Shown here one piece after another: positions 48,498 through 57,110 of a stretch of DNA of 64,000 bases (position 1 is the first letter of the stretch; each line of letters starts with the position of its first letter). Both the position numbers and the translations under genes were made by a program. The stretch comes from Solimonas sp040066175 (lineage in GTDB: Bacteria; Pseudomonadota; Gammaproteobacteria; Nevskiales; Nevskiaceae), in the NCBI RefSeq assembly GCF_040066175.1, contig NZ_JBEAAM010000014.1:1-64000 (forward strand). The letters are read 5' to 3'. The notes under the pieces are model-generated. The model made no database searches and was not told where the DNA came from. It worked only from the letters and a program-made list of their open reading frames with translations.

Positions 48498-50651
48498 TCA
48501 GAACCCGAACGGCCGGCGCAAGCGGTCGTCTTTCTTCTCTTCGGTCGGCTTGGGTGTCGGCGCAGGGGTGGGCGCGGGCGTGGGTTCTGCCGTGGGTGCC
48601 GGCGTCGGCGCGGGTGTCGGCGCCGGTGTGCGAGCCGGCGTGCGCACTGGCGTCGGCGCGCTCGTCGGCGCGCTCGTCGGGGCCGGCGTCGGTGCCGCGG
48701 TGCGCACCGGGCTCGGCGCAGGAGATGGCGCGGGGGTCGGCACTGCCGACGCGGCTGCGGTCGGCGCAGGGGTGCGCACCAGGGTCTGCGCCGGCGTTGG
48801 CGCCGCCGTTGCGGCTGCAGTGGCGCGCGGGGTCGCCGCGGCCGTGGGCGCCGGAGTTGCGACAGTCGGTGTGGCGACGGGCGTCTGCACTTCGGATTCC
48901 GGTGTCCGCGTCAGCCACCAGACCAGACTCGCGGTGCCAACCGCCGCAACAATGCCGCCGATGATCAGCGGTTTTCGATCGGCCAGCGGGGATGCGGCCG
49001 GCGCGCCGGGTGCCGCCTCGCGCCGACGCGCCTCGGCCTCGGCTTTCTGACGCTGCTTGTCTTCGGCTCGCTGCCGGCGCTCCTGCTCGGCGGCGAGGCG
49101 CTTGCGTTCGTCCTCCTCGGCCTTGCGACGTTTCTCCTCCTCGCGCCGCTGGCGCTCGGCCTCCGCCTCTGCCGCCTTGCGTGCGCGCTCGGCTTCCTTG
49201 CGCTCCGCCGCCTCGCGCGCCTGGCGTTCCTTCTCGGCCTTGCGCGCCGCCTCCTCTTCGGCCTTGCGCCGCCTCTCCTCTTCGCGGCGCTGGCGTTCGG
49301 CTTCCTCCGCCAGCCGTCTGCGCTCGGCTTCCTCGGCCTTGCGACGAGCGATTTCTTCCTGGCGGATACGTTCCTCTTCCGCGCGCTTGCGGGCCTCGTC
49401 CTCGCGGCGCTGGCGTTCCGCCTCCTCGGCGAGGCGGCGGCGCTCGGCCTCCTCGGCTTTCTGGCGCGCCAGTTCCTGTTGCCGGCGGAGCTCTTCCTCC
49501 TCCGCCTGCCTGCGCGCCTGTTCTTCCTCGGCGCGCCGTCGGGCCTCCGCCTCCTGGCGCTGGCGCTCTTGCTCGGCGCGTTGCCTGGCCTCGGCTTCCT
49601 GCCGCTTGCGCACTTCCTCGTCGGCGCGCTTCCGCGCTTCTTCCTGGGCGACGCGGGCGGCGTCCTCGGCCGCCTTGCGGGCCGCCTCGTCGGCCTCGCG
49701 CTGGCGCTGTTCCTGCTCGCGGGCCAGCCGCTCGGCCTGGGCGCCGGCGTCCGTGACGATCGTCGGCAGGCTGTTGCCGGTGGTGGTGTTGGTGGTCACC
49801 GCATTGAACGCGCCGGTGGCGTACTGCGGCAGGGTCGCGGTGCGCTGCAGCGGCAGCAGCGGGTCGATCAGCGCGATCAGCTCGGCCGCCGAGGATGGCC
49901 GCTGCGCCGGATCCTTGGCCATCAGTGAATCGACCAGCGGCTGGTACTTCGCCAGTTCTTCCGGCAGCCGCGGGATCGGTTCGGTGACGTGCTTGAAGAT
50001 GACCGCGAGCGAATCCTCGGCGTCGAACGGCGGCTTGCCGGTCAGCATCTCGTAGAGAATCGCGCCGAGGCTGTAGAGATCGGCGCGGGCATCCACCGGC
50101 TTGCCGCGCGCCTGCTCCGGGCTGATGTAGCGGGGCGTGCCGATGGATACGCCGGTCGCCGTCATCTTCGATTCGGAGCTGATCGCCTTGGCGATGCCGA
50201 AGTCGGTGAGCACCGCGCGGCCTTGCTCGTCGAATAGGATGTTCTCCGGCTTGACGTCACGGTGGACGAAGCCGGCGGCGTGCGCGTGGACGAACGCGTC
50301 GGTGATCTCGCGCAGCAGCAGCAGCGCTTGCACGTCCGTCATGCCCTTTTCGATGCGACCGCGCAGGTCGCCGCCGGTGAGCAGGCGCATCGAGTAGTAG
50401 TGCACGCCCTCGGCGCGGCCGACCTCGAACACCGTGACGATGCCGGCATGATTCAACGAGGCCGCCGACCGGACTTCCTTTTCGAAGCGCGCGACCAGCT
50501 GCGGATTGCGGCCGAATTCGGGCGGCAGCACCTTGAGCGCGACGCGCCGGCCGAGCATCTGGTCTTCGGCTTCATAGACGTCGGCCATGCCGCCCGAGCC
50601 CAGGGGGCGCAGGATCTTGTAGTTGCCGAGTATGGTTCCCGCTGGCAGCAC
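48498..50651 (-). CDS. Hanks-type Ser/Thr protein kinase with long coiled coil and Pro/Thr-rich tail
   Basis: A 717-residue membrane kinase. Residues 11-270 are a complete kinase domain: GSGGMADVYEAED loop, Lys40, HRDVKPEN (Asp132), DFG at 150-152 and SPEQARG. Residues about 310-560 are an almost uninterrupted Glu/Arg/Ala coiled coil. A membrane helix (about 575-592, IIGGIVAAVGTASLVWW) leads to about 110 periplasmic residues of Pro/Thr/Ala repeats (TPAPTPAPTPAPT). There are no PASTA domains. The external tail may touch cell wall or cytochromes. The kinase domain aligns residue for residue with that of the kinase at 52761-54146, so they are paralogues. Last gene of the four-gene operon. Confidence 0.93.
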   Translation of the reverse strand: MLPAGTILGNYKILRPLGSGGMADVYEAEDQMLGRRVALKVLPPEFGRNPQLVARFEKEVRSAASLNHAGIVTVFEVGRAEGVHYYSMRLLTGGDLRGRIEKGMTDVQALLLLREITDAFVHAHAAGFVHRDVKPENILFDEQGRAVLTDFGIAKAISSESKMTATGVSIGTPRYISPEQARGKPVDARADLYSLGAILYEMLTGKPPFDAEDSLAVIFKHVTEPIPRLPEELAKYQPLVDSLMAKDPAQRPSSAAELIALIDPLLPLQRTATLPQYATGAFNAVTTNTTTGNSLPTIVTDAGAQAERLAREQEQRQREADEAARKAAEDAARVAQEEARKRADEEVRKRQEAEARQRAEQERQRQEAEARRRAEEEQARRQAEEEELRRQQELARQKAEEAERRRLAEEAERQRREDEARKRAEEERIRQEEIARRKAEEAERRRLAEEAERQRREEERRRKAEEEAARKAEKERQAREAAERKEAERARKAAEAEAERQRREEEKRRKAEEDERKRLAAEQERRQRAEDKQRQKAEAEARRREAAPGAPAASPLADRKPLIIGGIVAAVGTASLVWWLTRTPESEVQTPVATPTVATPAPTAAATPRATAAATAAPTPAQTLVRTPAPTAAASAVPTPAPSPAPSPVRTAAPTPAPTSAPTSAPTPVRTPARTPAPTPAPTPAPTAEPTPAPTPAPTPKPTEEKKDDRLRRPFGF
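49284..49464 (-). repeat. 120-bp internal duplication in the kinase coiled coil
   Basis: A block of about 60 bases starting GCGGCGCTGGCGTTC at 49284 recurs exactly 120 bases later at 49404, with scattered third-base changes. In protein it is the repeated EEAERRRLAEEAERQRRE, 40 residues apart. It shows that the coiled coil grew by duplication. Confidence 0.8.
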
Positions 50652-50661
50652 GCTGAGGACC

Positions 50662-51402
50662 CTAGGCCTCCACCGCCGCGCATACGGCAGTGACGTTGTC
50701 GCCGGCGTCAGTCTCCGTGAGCGTGCGCTCGATCAGGCGCTGCACGATGGCAGCGGGCTCTCCGCCCTGCCGGAGGCACTCGACGATCGAGGCTTGCGGC
50801 AGGTAGCCGTGCAGGCCGTCGGTGCACAGCAGTACGAGATCGCCTGCCTTCAACGGCAGCTTCGTCGAGTCCACCTTGAGGTCGAGGGTATCGCGGATGC
50901 CGACCGCGCGCGTCAGCACGTTGCGGTTCGGATGGTTCTCCGCCTCCGAAGCGGTGATCGCGCCGGCGTCGATCAACTCCTCGACGAAGGAATGGTCCTT
51001 GGTGATCTGCGTCAGCGCGCCGCCGCGCCACAGGTAGGCGCGGCTGTCACCGACCCATTCGACGGTCGCCTCGCCGTCGGCGATGCGCAGCGTGACCGCG
51101 GTCGAGCCCATGCGCTCGGACCCCGCTGCGATGCTCGCCTCGCGGATGCGCCGATGCGCTTCGAGTACACCCTCAGCGGCGCTCTGGCCCTTGCGCAGGG
51201 TTTCCGCAACGGCGGTGGCCACCATGCGCGCCGCGACTTCGCCACGTGAAAGGCCGCCCATGCCATCGGCGACGACCGCCGCGGACCACTCGGGCAGCAC
51301 AACGAATGCGTCCTCGTTGTGGTCGCGGTGCTTGCCGAAATGCGTGGCTCCTGCCAGTACGGTCTTCAGGGGACGGCTCCCGCGGCGCAGAAAACGGAAC
51401 AT
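50662..51402 (-). CDS. PP2C-type Ser/Thr protein phosphatase
   Basis: A 246-residue PPM/PP2C phosphatase that reverses Ser/Thr kinase action. All metal-site motifs are present: KHRDHNEDAF, VADGMGG, STAVTLRI with WVGDSRAY, TKDHSFV, LLCTDGL and AGDNVTAV. It is cytoplasmic, with a short basic N terminus (MFRFLRRGSR). It lies 10 bases after the pentahaem gene and 10 before the kinase gene, so the three are surely co-transcribed. The ATG at 51402 is preferred because upstream sequence is out of frame coding for the cytochrome gene. Confidence 0.95.
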   Translation of the reverse strand: MFRFLRRGSRPLKTVLAGATHFGKHRDHNEDAFVVLPEWSAAVVADGMGGLSRGEVAARMVATAVAETLRKGQSAAEGVLEAHRRIREASIAAGSERMGSTAVTLRIADGEATVEWVGDSRAYLWRGGALTQITKDHSFVEELIDAGAITASEAENHPNRNVLTRAVGIRDTLDLKVDSTKLPLKAGDLVLLCTDGLHGYLPQASIVECLRQGGEPAAIVQRLIERTLTETDAGDNVTAVCAAVEA

Positions 51403-51412
51403 GTGGCGGCGG

Positions 51413-52738
51413 TCAGCGTAGGGGTTCTGCCGCGGTCCGCAGCTTGCGCAGTGCGCTGCGCAGGCTGTCCGGATTATAGGAGCGCGGCGCATCGACCGCA
51501 GCGAACAGCTCGTCGAGCGGCCCCTGCAGTGCCTGCTTGGCGACGCCATGTTCCTGGCGCAGATAGGCGGACAGGGCGTCGCTGGCGTAGTAGATCTGCT
51601 TGGCGGCCGTGTAGTTGCCGGCCTGCGTGTCGATGCCGATCTGGGCGACGCGCAGCATCAGCTCGACGGCCTGGGTCTTGCCGATGTCGCGCCGGGCGAT
51701 CTCCGGCAGCGCCGCGCTGGCGATCTCGCGCAGCTTCTGCGCGGCTTCGCGGGTCTTGGGAACCGATTGCGCGGACGCGCGGTGCAGTTCGGCCAGCGCC
51801 GCAGTCCAGCGCGCCCCGGACTCCGGTTGCAGGACCGCCAGCACCGCACCGGACATCACCAGGTAGGCATCCGCCAGCCGCGGTTCGCCGGGGCCCAGCG
51901 GCCCGCCGACGCCGGCGTTCCAGCGCGGCTGCTGCATCGCGTGATGGCAGGCGTTGCAATCGAAGAACACCAGTTCCGGGAACATGCCGCGATCGGCGAA
52001 GCGCTCGCCGAGCAAGCCGCTGAGGAAAGTCTCCGCCGCGAGCAGCTGGCCGACGGCCCAGACCTTGGCCCCCGGCGCGTAGGTCTTGCGCTGGCGGTAG
52101 TCCTTGTCCACACGGAAATGCGCCGGCTGGATGTTGGTGAAGGTATCCAGCTCGAATTCCAGCGGCGGGTGTCCGGCGCCCATGATGCGGTGATCGATCG
52201 GCTTGTCCTTGGTGCCCATGTGGCAGTGCAGGCACAGCCGGCCGCGTGCGACCGGATCTTCCAGCGGATACAGCCCCTGCTCGATGTTCTGCGCATGCGT
52301 GTTGCCGGAGACGTGAGGTCCCAGCCAGGCCTTCGCGCCGCCGTGGCAGGCTTCGCAGCCGACCCCTTCGCTCATCGCGTAGCGGCGCCCACGCAGCTTC
52401 TCGGGCACGTAATCGGTGTGGCAGGTCAGGCACTCGGGCGCGGAAGTCGCGTCCTTCAGGCCGAGGTTGGCGGCGATGCGTTTGGCGTCCGCGGTCTGCA
52501 GCAGCTTGTAGGCATTGGAGTGCGCGTCGTCGCGCTGCCAGAGGAAATATTCGTTCTGCAGGACCGGCGAATCCTCGAACGGGCGCTGCGAGCCGTGGCA
52601 GTTGCTGCCGGCGCAGGTGGCGACGCCGACGTGCTCCCATTTGTCCTCGAACGGCATCAGCGGCGCCGCCGATGCCGTCAGGATGACGCACAGGCCCAGG
52701 GACAGCAGGCCAACCCGAGACCACGTAGAAACGTGCAT
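51413..52738 (-). CDS. pentahaem cytochrome c, cytochrome c554-like
   Basis: A 441-residue exported protein. The signal peptide ends near TASAA (residue about 25). It has four CxxCH motifs (CLTCH, CEACH, CLHCH, CNACH) and one CxxxxCH (Cys42 to His48, CAGSNCH), so five c-type haems are expected. The CAGSNCHG start and the EACHGGAKAWLGPH block recall cytochrome c554/c-prime family proteins. The C-terminal third is helical without Cys and may be a sensor or docking part. It is the only non-signalling gene in the kinase operon, 22 bases after the upstream kinase and 10 before the phosphatase. It may report the periplasmic redox state to the kinases; that is inference. Confidence 0.9.
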   Translation of the reverse strand: MHVSTWSRVGLLSLGLCVILTASAAPLMPFEDKWEHVGVATCAGSNCHGSQRPFEDSPVLQNEYFLWQRDDAHSNAYKLLQTADAKRIAANLGLKDATSAPECLTCHTDYVPEKLRGRRYAMSEGVGCEACHGGAKAWLGPHVSGNTHAQNIEQGLYPLEDPVARGRLCLHCHMGTKDKPIDHRIMGAGHPPLEFELDTFTNIQPAHFRVDKDYRQRKTYAPGAKVWAVGQLLAAETFLSGLLGERFADRGMFPELVFFDCNACHHAMQQPRWNAGVGGPLGPGEPRLADAYLVMSGAVLAVLQPESGARWTAALAELHRASAQSVPKTREAAQKLREIASAALPEIARRDIGKTQAVELMLRVAQIGIDTQAGNYTAAKQIYYASDALSAYLRQEHGVAKQALQGPLDELFAAVDAPRSYNPDSLRSALRKLRTAAEPLR

Positions 52739-52760
52739 CGCGTCCCCCTGTCTTACCGCG

Positions 52761-54146
52761 TCAATTCGCCTTGCCGGATGCCGGAGCGGCCGCGAGGCTG
52801 CGGATCAGCACGCAGCCTTGCGGCGTGACCAGCGCGTTGACCCACTGACCATTGGCCAGCTGCACCTGCGGCACCCGGATACCGGAACCGTCCGCCTCCC
52901 TGCGCGCGCCCGGAAACCGCAGGGCATCATCGTAGACCAGATTCCCGTCCGCGGTCAGCGCCGAGACGTGCAGCGCGCAGCGCTTGCGTTCCCGGGCGAT
53001 GCGCTCGGCGCGGGATTCGGTGGCGGCGGCCTGGTTGGCATCGGCGGCGAGGTCCGCAGGCGATGCCTTCGCCAGTGGCGGCGGCGCGGCCTCGCGCACC
53101 GGCCACAGCCAGACCGCCAGGCCGGCCAGCAGCAGGAGCAGCGGCGCCAGCGCGAGCGGCCAGAGCGTGCGTCGCCGCGCGTCCGATCGCGGCGTTTCGG
53201 CCGCAGGGGCCTCTCGCGGGACCGGCGACGGGGCCGCGGCCGGCGCCGCGGGCAGCGGTTCCGGGCGTGGCGGCGGGGGCGGCGTGGATGCCGCGGCGGC
53301 AGCGGGCACGGCGCGGACGGGGGGCGGTGTGCCGCCGCCGAACTGCCGCAGCTCGCGCCGGATCAGCTGCTCCGTCTCGGCGGCCGAAGCGGGCCGCTGC
53401 CCCGGGTGCTTGGCCATCAGTTGGTCGACCAGGGGCTGCAGTGCGGCCAGCGACTCGGGCAGGCGCGGGATCGGCTCGGTGGCGTGCTTGAGCACGACCG
53501 ACAGCGGATCGGCGCCGTCGTAGGGCGCCTGTCCGGTCAGCATCTCGAACAGGATCACACCCAGGCTGTAGAGGTCGGTCCGTGCATCGACCGCGCTGCC
53601 ACGCGCCTGTTCCGGGCTCAGGTAGCGCGGCGTGCCCATGGCCGTGCCGATTGCCGTGAGCTGCTCCTGGGCGCGCAGCACCTTGGCGATGCCGAAGTCG
53701 GTCAGTACCGGCTGGTCGTCCTCGTCGAACAGGATGTTCTCGGGCTTGATGTCGCGGTGGACGATGCCCTGCTGATGCGCATGGTCGAGCGCCGCGGCGA
53801 GCGCGAGCAGGATCTCCAGGGCGCGGCGCGGCGGCAGGGCGGTGCCGATGCGCCGGCGCAGGTCGCCGCCGGGCAGCAGGCGCATCGCGTAGTAGTTCGC
53901 CCCGTCGGTTTCGCCGACCGAATAGATCGGGACGATGCCGGGATGGTTGAGCGCGGCGACCGCGCGCACCTCGCGCTGGAAGCGCGCCAGCATGTCCGGC
54001 GTGCGGCCGACTTCGGCCAGCAATACCTTGAGCGCAACCGAACGCTGCAACAGCGGATCCTCGGCTTCGTACACGTCGGCGAAGCCGCCCGATCCGAGCA
54101 GGCGCACGATGCGGTAATTGCCCAGGATGTCGCCCGCGTGCGGCAT
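52761..54146 (-). CDS. Hanks-type Ser/Thr protein kinase, membrane-anchored
   Basis: A 461-residue kinase. Residues 11-270 are a complete catalytic domain: GSGGFADVYEAED, Lys40, HRDIKPEN (Asp132), DFG at 150-152 and SPEQARG. A Pro/Ala-rich juxtamembrane linker leads to a single helix (about 328-350, WPLALAPLLLLLAGLAVWLW). The periplasmic C-terminal part of about 110 residues includes two Cys (KRCALHV and PQGCVLI) that may form a disulphide. First gene of the leftward operon kinase-cytochrome-phosphatase-kinase. Its periplasmic domain could sense the cytochrome encoded just after it. Confidence 0.94.
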   Translation of the reverse strand: MPHAGDILGNYRIVRLLGSGGFADVYEAEDPLLQRSVALKVLLAEVGRTPDMLARFQREVRAVAALNHPGIVPIYSVGETDGANYYAMRLLPGGDLRRRIGTALPPRRALEILLALAAALDHAHQQGIVHRDIKPENILFDEDDQPVLTDFGIAKVLRAQEQLTAIGTAMGTPRYLSPEQARGSAVDARTDLYSLGVILFEMLTGQAPYDGADPLSVVLKHATEPIPRLPESLAALQPLVDQLMAKHPGQRPASAAETEQLIRRELRQFGGGTPPPVRAVPAAAAASTPPPPPRPEPLPAAPAAAPSPVPREAPAAETPRSDARRRTLWPLALAPLLLLLAGLAVWLWPVREAAPPPLAKASPADLAADANQAAATESRAERIARERKRCALHVSALTADGNLVYDDALRFPGARREADGSGIRVPQVQLANGQWVNALVTPQGCVLIRSLAAAPASGKAN

Positions 54147-54249
54147 GTGCTGGATCGAGCCTCGACTGTGGAGCGCAGACTATAGCGCCGACGCCCCGGG
54201 CCGAACCGTGAACTGGCGCCGGGTTGGAAGCGGATAGAATGCGCGCCCC
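54147..54249. promoter_or_regulatory. divergent promoter region of the kinase operon and the phosphatase gene
   Basis: On the minus strand, TATAGT (54184-54179) is a good -10 for the kinase operon, 33 bases before its ATG, but no clear -35 is seen. On the plus strand, TAGAAT (54235-54240) is a good -10 only 10 bases before the tyrosine phosphatase ATG, so that mRNA may have almost no leader. Confidence 0.45.
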
Positions 54250-54684
54250 ATGTTCAACCGGATCATCGTCATCTGCACCGGCAACATCTGCCGCAGCCCG
54301 ATGGCCGAGGCGCTGCTGCGCGCGCGGCTGGGCGCCCGCGTGCAGGTGGTGGCCTCGGCGGGCACCGGCGCGCTGGTCGGCTACCCGGCCGATCCGCTGG
54401 CCGTCGAGGTGGCTGCCGAGCACGGCCTGGACCTCGCGGCGCACCGCGCCCAGCAGGCGACGCTGCCGCTTCTGGCATCGATGGATCTGGTGCTGACCCT
54501 GGATCAGACGCACAGTGACTGGCTCAACCGCCTCTACCCGCAGCTGCGCGGGCGGGTGCACAAGATCCTGCGCTGGCGCGGCAATGCCGATGTCGCCGAC
54601 CCCTACCGCCAGCCGCGCGCGGCCTTCGAGCGCGCGTTCGACGACATCGAGGCCGGGGTCGAGGACTGGCTGGGGAAACTGTGA
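54250..54684 (+). CDS. low-molecular-weight protein tyrosine phosphatase
   Basis: A 144-residue LMW-PTP. The P-loop is CTGNICRS with nucleophile Cys9 and Arg15. The general-acid loop is ADPYRQ (Asp117). The length and sequence resemble Wzb/Etp, which act on tyrosine autokinases of polysaccharide export, but no such kinase or capsule gene is in the window. It is divergent from the Ser/Thr kinase operon, so it could belong to the same signalling locus. It could equally be an independent gene. Confidence 0.93.
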   Translation: MFNRIIVICTGNICRSPMAEALLRARLGARVQVVASAGTGALVGYPADPLAVEVAAEHGLDLAAHRAQQATLPLLASMDLVLTLDQTHSDWLNRLYPQLRGRVHKILRWRGNADVADPYRQPRAAFERAFDDIEAGVEDWLGKL

Positions 54685-54702
54685 TCCCGGCTTGGTGAAA
54701 TC

Positions 54703-54739
54703 CGCCTGAAATCAGGCGCCAGGAGGCGTGCCTTATACT
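54703..54739 (+). promoter_or_regulatory. inverted repeat and -10 element upstream of miaB
   Basis: CGCCTGA-AA-TCAGGCG (54703-54718) is a perfect inverted repeat, 18 bases after the tyrosine phosphatase stop. TATACT (54734-54739) is a good -10 for miaB, and the repeat covers the place of the -35. It may be an operator or a weak terminator of the preceding gene. Confidence 0.4.
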
Positions 54740-54765
54740 ATGCGGCCGCCCCGCAGACGCTTTCG

Positions 54766-56109
54766 ATGTCCAAGAAGCTGTACCTGATCAGCTACGGTTG
54801 CCAGATGAACGAGTACGACTCGGCCAAGATGGCCGACGTGCTCGCGGCTTCACACGGCTACCAGCGCACCGACAACCCGGACGAAGCCGATCTGCTGCTG
54901 CTCAATACCTGCTCGGTGCGCGAGAAGGCGCAGGAGAAGGTGTTTTCCGAATTGGGCCGCTGGCGCGAATGGAAGAACGCCGACCCTTCGCGCGTCATAG
55001 GCGTCGGCGGCTGCGTCGCCTCGCAGGAAGGCCAGGCGCTGACCGAGCGCCAGCCGCTGGTCGATATCGTTTTCGGGCCGCAGACCCTGCACCGGCTGCC
55101 CGAACTGCTCGATTCGACACGCGGCACGCGCCGGCCGGTCGTCGATGTCAGCTTTCCCGAGATCGAGAAGTTCGACCGCCTGCCGGAGCCCCGTGCCGAA
55201 GGCCCGAGCGCCTTCGTCAGCGTCATGGAGGGTTGTTCGAAATACTGCACCTTCTGCGTCGTGCCGTACACGCGCGGCGCCGAGGTCAGCCGCCCGCTCG
55301 ACAGCGTGCTCGCCGAAATCGCCCAACTCGCCGGACAGGGCGTGCGCGAGGTGACGCTGCTCGGCCAGAACGTCAATGCCTACCGTGGCGCGATGGGCGA
55401 CAGCGGCGAGGTCTGCGATCTGGCACTGCTGATCCACCACGTCGCGCGCATCCCGGGCATCGAGCGCATCCGCTACACGACGTCCCATCCCGCCGAGTTC
55501 ACCGACGCACTCATCGACGCGTTCGCCGAGGAGCCCAAGCTGGCGAGCTACCTGCATCTGCCGGTGCAGTCGGGATCGGATCGGATCCTCGGCATGATGA
55601 AGCGCGGCTACACGCGCGCCCAGTTCCTGGACAAGGTGCGCCGCGTGCGCGTGGCGCGGCCGGATCTGTCGCTGTCCACCGACTTCATCGTCGGCTTCCC
55701 GACCGAGTCCGAGGACGATTTCGTGCAGACGATGGACCTGATCGCCGAGGCCGGCTTCGACTGCGCGTTCTCCTTCATCTACAGCCCGCGGCCCGGCACG
55801 CCGGCAGCAAACCTGCGCGACAGCGTGCCGGAGGCCGAGAAGCACCGGCGTCTCGACATCCTGCAGGGGCGCATCCGCGCGCTCGACGATGCCTTCAAGC
55901 GCAACCTGGTCGGCACCACGCAGCGCGTGCTGGTCGAGCGGCCGGCGCGCAAGGGTCGAGGCCAGCTCGCCGGACGCACCTCGACCAACCGCTGGGTCAA
56001 CTTCGCGGCGCCGGACGCGCTGCTCGGACAGTTCGTCGAGGTCGAGATCACCGAGGCGCTGTCCAACTCCCTGCGCGGGCGGCTGCGCGGCGTGGAGCAG
56101 GCGGCATGA
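54766..56109 (+). CDS. miaB: MiaB, tRNA-2-methylthio-N6-dimethylallyladenosine synthase
   Basis: A 447-residue radical SAM methylthiotransferase that adds a methylthio group to i6A37 of tRNAs reading UNN codons. The N-terminal cluster Cys are in YGCQMN, NTCSVRE and GGCVAS. The radical SAM cluster is CSKYCTFC (Cys157, 161, 164, the same numbering as E. coli). A C-terminal TRAM domain follows. It heads the conserved miaB-phoH-ybeY-ybeX cluster and overlaps phoH by four bases. Confidence 0.98.
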   Translation: MSKKLYLISYGCQMNEYDSAKMADVLAASHGYQRTDNPDEADLLLLNTCSVREKAQEKVFSELGRWREWKNADPSRVIGVGGCVASQEGQALTERQPLVDIVFGPQTLHRLPELLDSTRGTRRPVVDVSFPEIEKFDRLPEPRAEGPSAFVSVMEGCSKYCTFCVVPYTRGAEVSRPLDSVLAEIAQLAGQGVREVTLLGQNVNAYRGAMGDSGEVCDLALLIHHVARIPGIERIRYTTSHPAEFTDALIDAFAEEPKLASYLHLPVQSGSDRILGMMKRGYTRAQFLDKVRRVRVARPDLSLSTDFIVGFPTESEDDFVQTMDLIAEAGFDCAFSFIYSPRPGTPAANLRDSVPEAEKHRRLDILQGRIRALDDAFKRNLVGTTQRVLVERPARKGRGQLAGRTSTNRWVNFAAPDALLGQFVEVEITEALSNSLRGRLRGVEQAA

Positions 56110-57110
56110 ACGGCACTGCCCGCGTCGCCCAGGTGCGTGCCGATCTGTCGCTGGAGCCGGACGACGGCCAGCGCCTGGCCAATCTGAACGGGCCTTTCGA
56201 CGCCCACCTGCGCCAGATCGAGCTGCGTCTGGGCATCGAGATCCGCAACCGCGGCAACCGCTACCAGCTCGTCGGCAGCCGCCGCGACGTCGCCGCCGGC
56301 GAGGCCGTGCTCGTGCAGCTGTTCAACCAGACGATCGACGACACCGTCACGACCGAGCACGTGCATCTGGCGCTGTCCGAGCAGGCGGCCGGGGAGGATA
56401 CGAGCGAGGATGCCGCGCCGACCAGCAGCCATGACGAGGTCGTGATCCGCACCAAGCGCGGCGTCGTGCGCGGGCGCGGGCCGCAGCAGAAGGCCTACCT
56501 GAAGTCGATCGCCACGCACGACCTGAACTTCGGCGTCGGGCCGGCCGGCACCGGCAAGACCTATCTCGCCGTCGCCAGCGCGGTGCAGGCGCTGGAGCGC
56601 GACCGTGTGCGCCGCCTGGTGCTGGTGCGGCCCGCGGTCGAGGCTGGCGAGAAGCTGGGCTTCCTGCCCGGCGACATGGCCGAGAAGATCAACCCTTACC
56701 TGCGGCCGCTGTACGACGCGCTCTACGAGATGCTCGGTTTCGAGAAGGTCGCGCGGCTGGTCGAGAAGAGCGTGATCGAAGTCGCGCCGCTGGCCTTCAT
56801 GCGCGGGCGCACGCTCAACGAATCCTTCGTGATCCTCGACGAGGCGCAGAACACCTCGGTCGAGCAGATGAAGATGTTCCTGACGCGTATCGGGTTCGGC
56901 AGCGTCGCGGTGGTCACCGGCGACATGACGCAGATCGACCTGCCGCGCCACCAGGCGTCCGGCTTGCGCCACGCGCTGGCGGTGCTCGACGGCGTGCCCG
57001 GGATCAGCTTCACGCACTTCCGCAAGGAGGATGTCGTGCGCCATCCGCTGGTGCAGGCGATCGTGCAGGCCTACGAAGAGCACGAGCAGAAGCATCCGGC
57101 TGCGTCATGA
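56106..57110 (+). CDS. ybeZ: PhoH-like ATPase (YbeZ)
   Basis: A 334-residue PhoH-family P-loop ATPase. Walker A is GPAGTGKT, Walker B FVILDEAQN, with VRPAVEAGEKLGFLPGD and FGSVAVVTGDMTQIDLP, all strongly conserved. YbeZ interacts with YbeY and probably acts in RNA metabolism. The ATG overlaps the miaB stop (ATGA) and its end overlaps ybeY. Confidence 0.96.
   Translation: MNGTARVAQVRADLSLEPDDGQRLANLNGPFDAHLRQIELRLGIEIRNRGNRYQLVGSRRDVAAGEAVLVQLFNQTIDDTVTTEHVHLALSEQAAGEDTSEDAAPTSSHDEVVIRTKRGVVRGRGPQQKAYLKSIATHDLNFGVGPAGTGKTYLAVASAVQALERDRVRRLVLVRPAVEAGEKLGFLPGDMAEKINPYLRPLYDALYEMLGFEKVARLVEKSVIEVAPLAFMRGRTLNESFVILDEAQNTSVEQMKMFLTRIGFGSVAVVTGDMTQIDLPRHQASGLRHALAVLDGVPGISFTHFRKEDVVRHPLVQAIVQAYEEHEQKHPAAS

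Noticed and set aside
48550..49050. Repeats suggesting a CRISPR or tandem-repeat locus
   Set aside because: They are codon repeats of the Pro/Thr/Ala tail of the kinase, without regular spacers.
48498..50651. PASTA-type cell-wall-sensing kinase
   Set aside because: The external part is a Pro/Thr/Ala low-complexity tail with no PASTA repeats.
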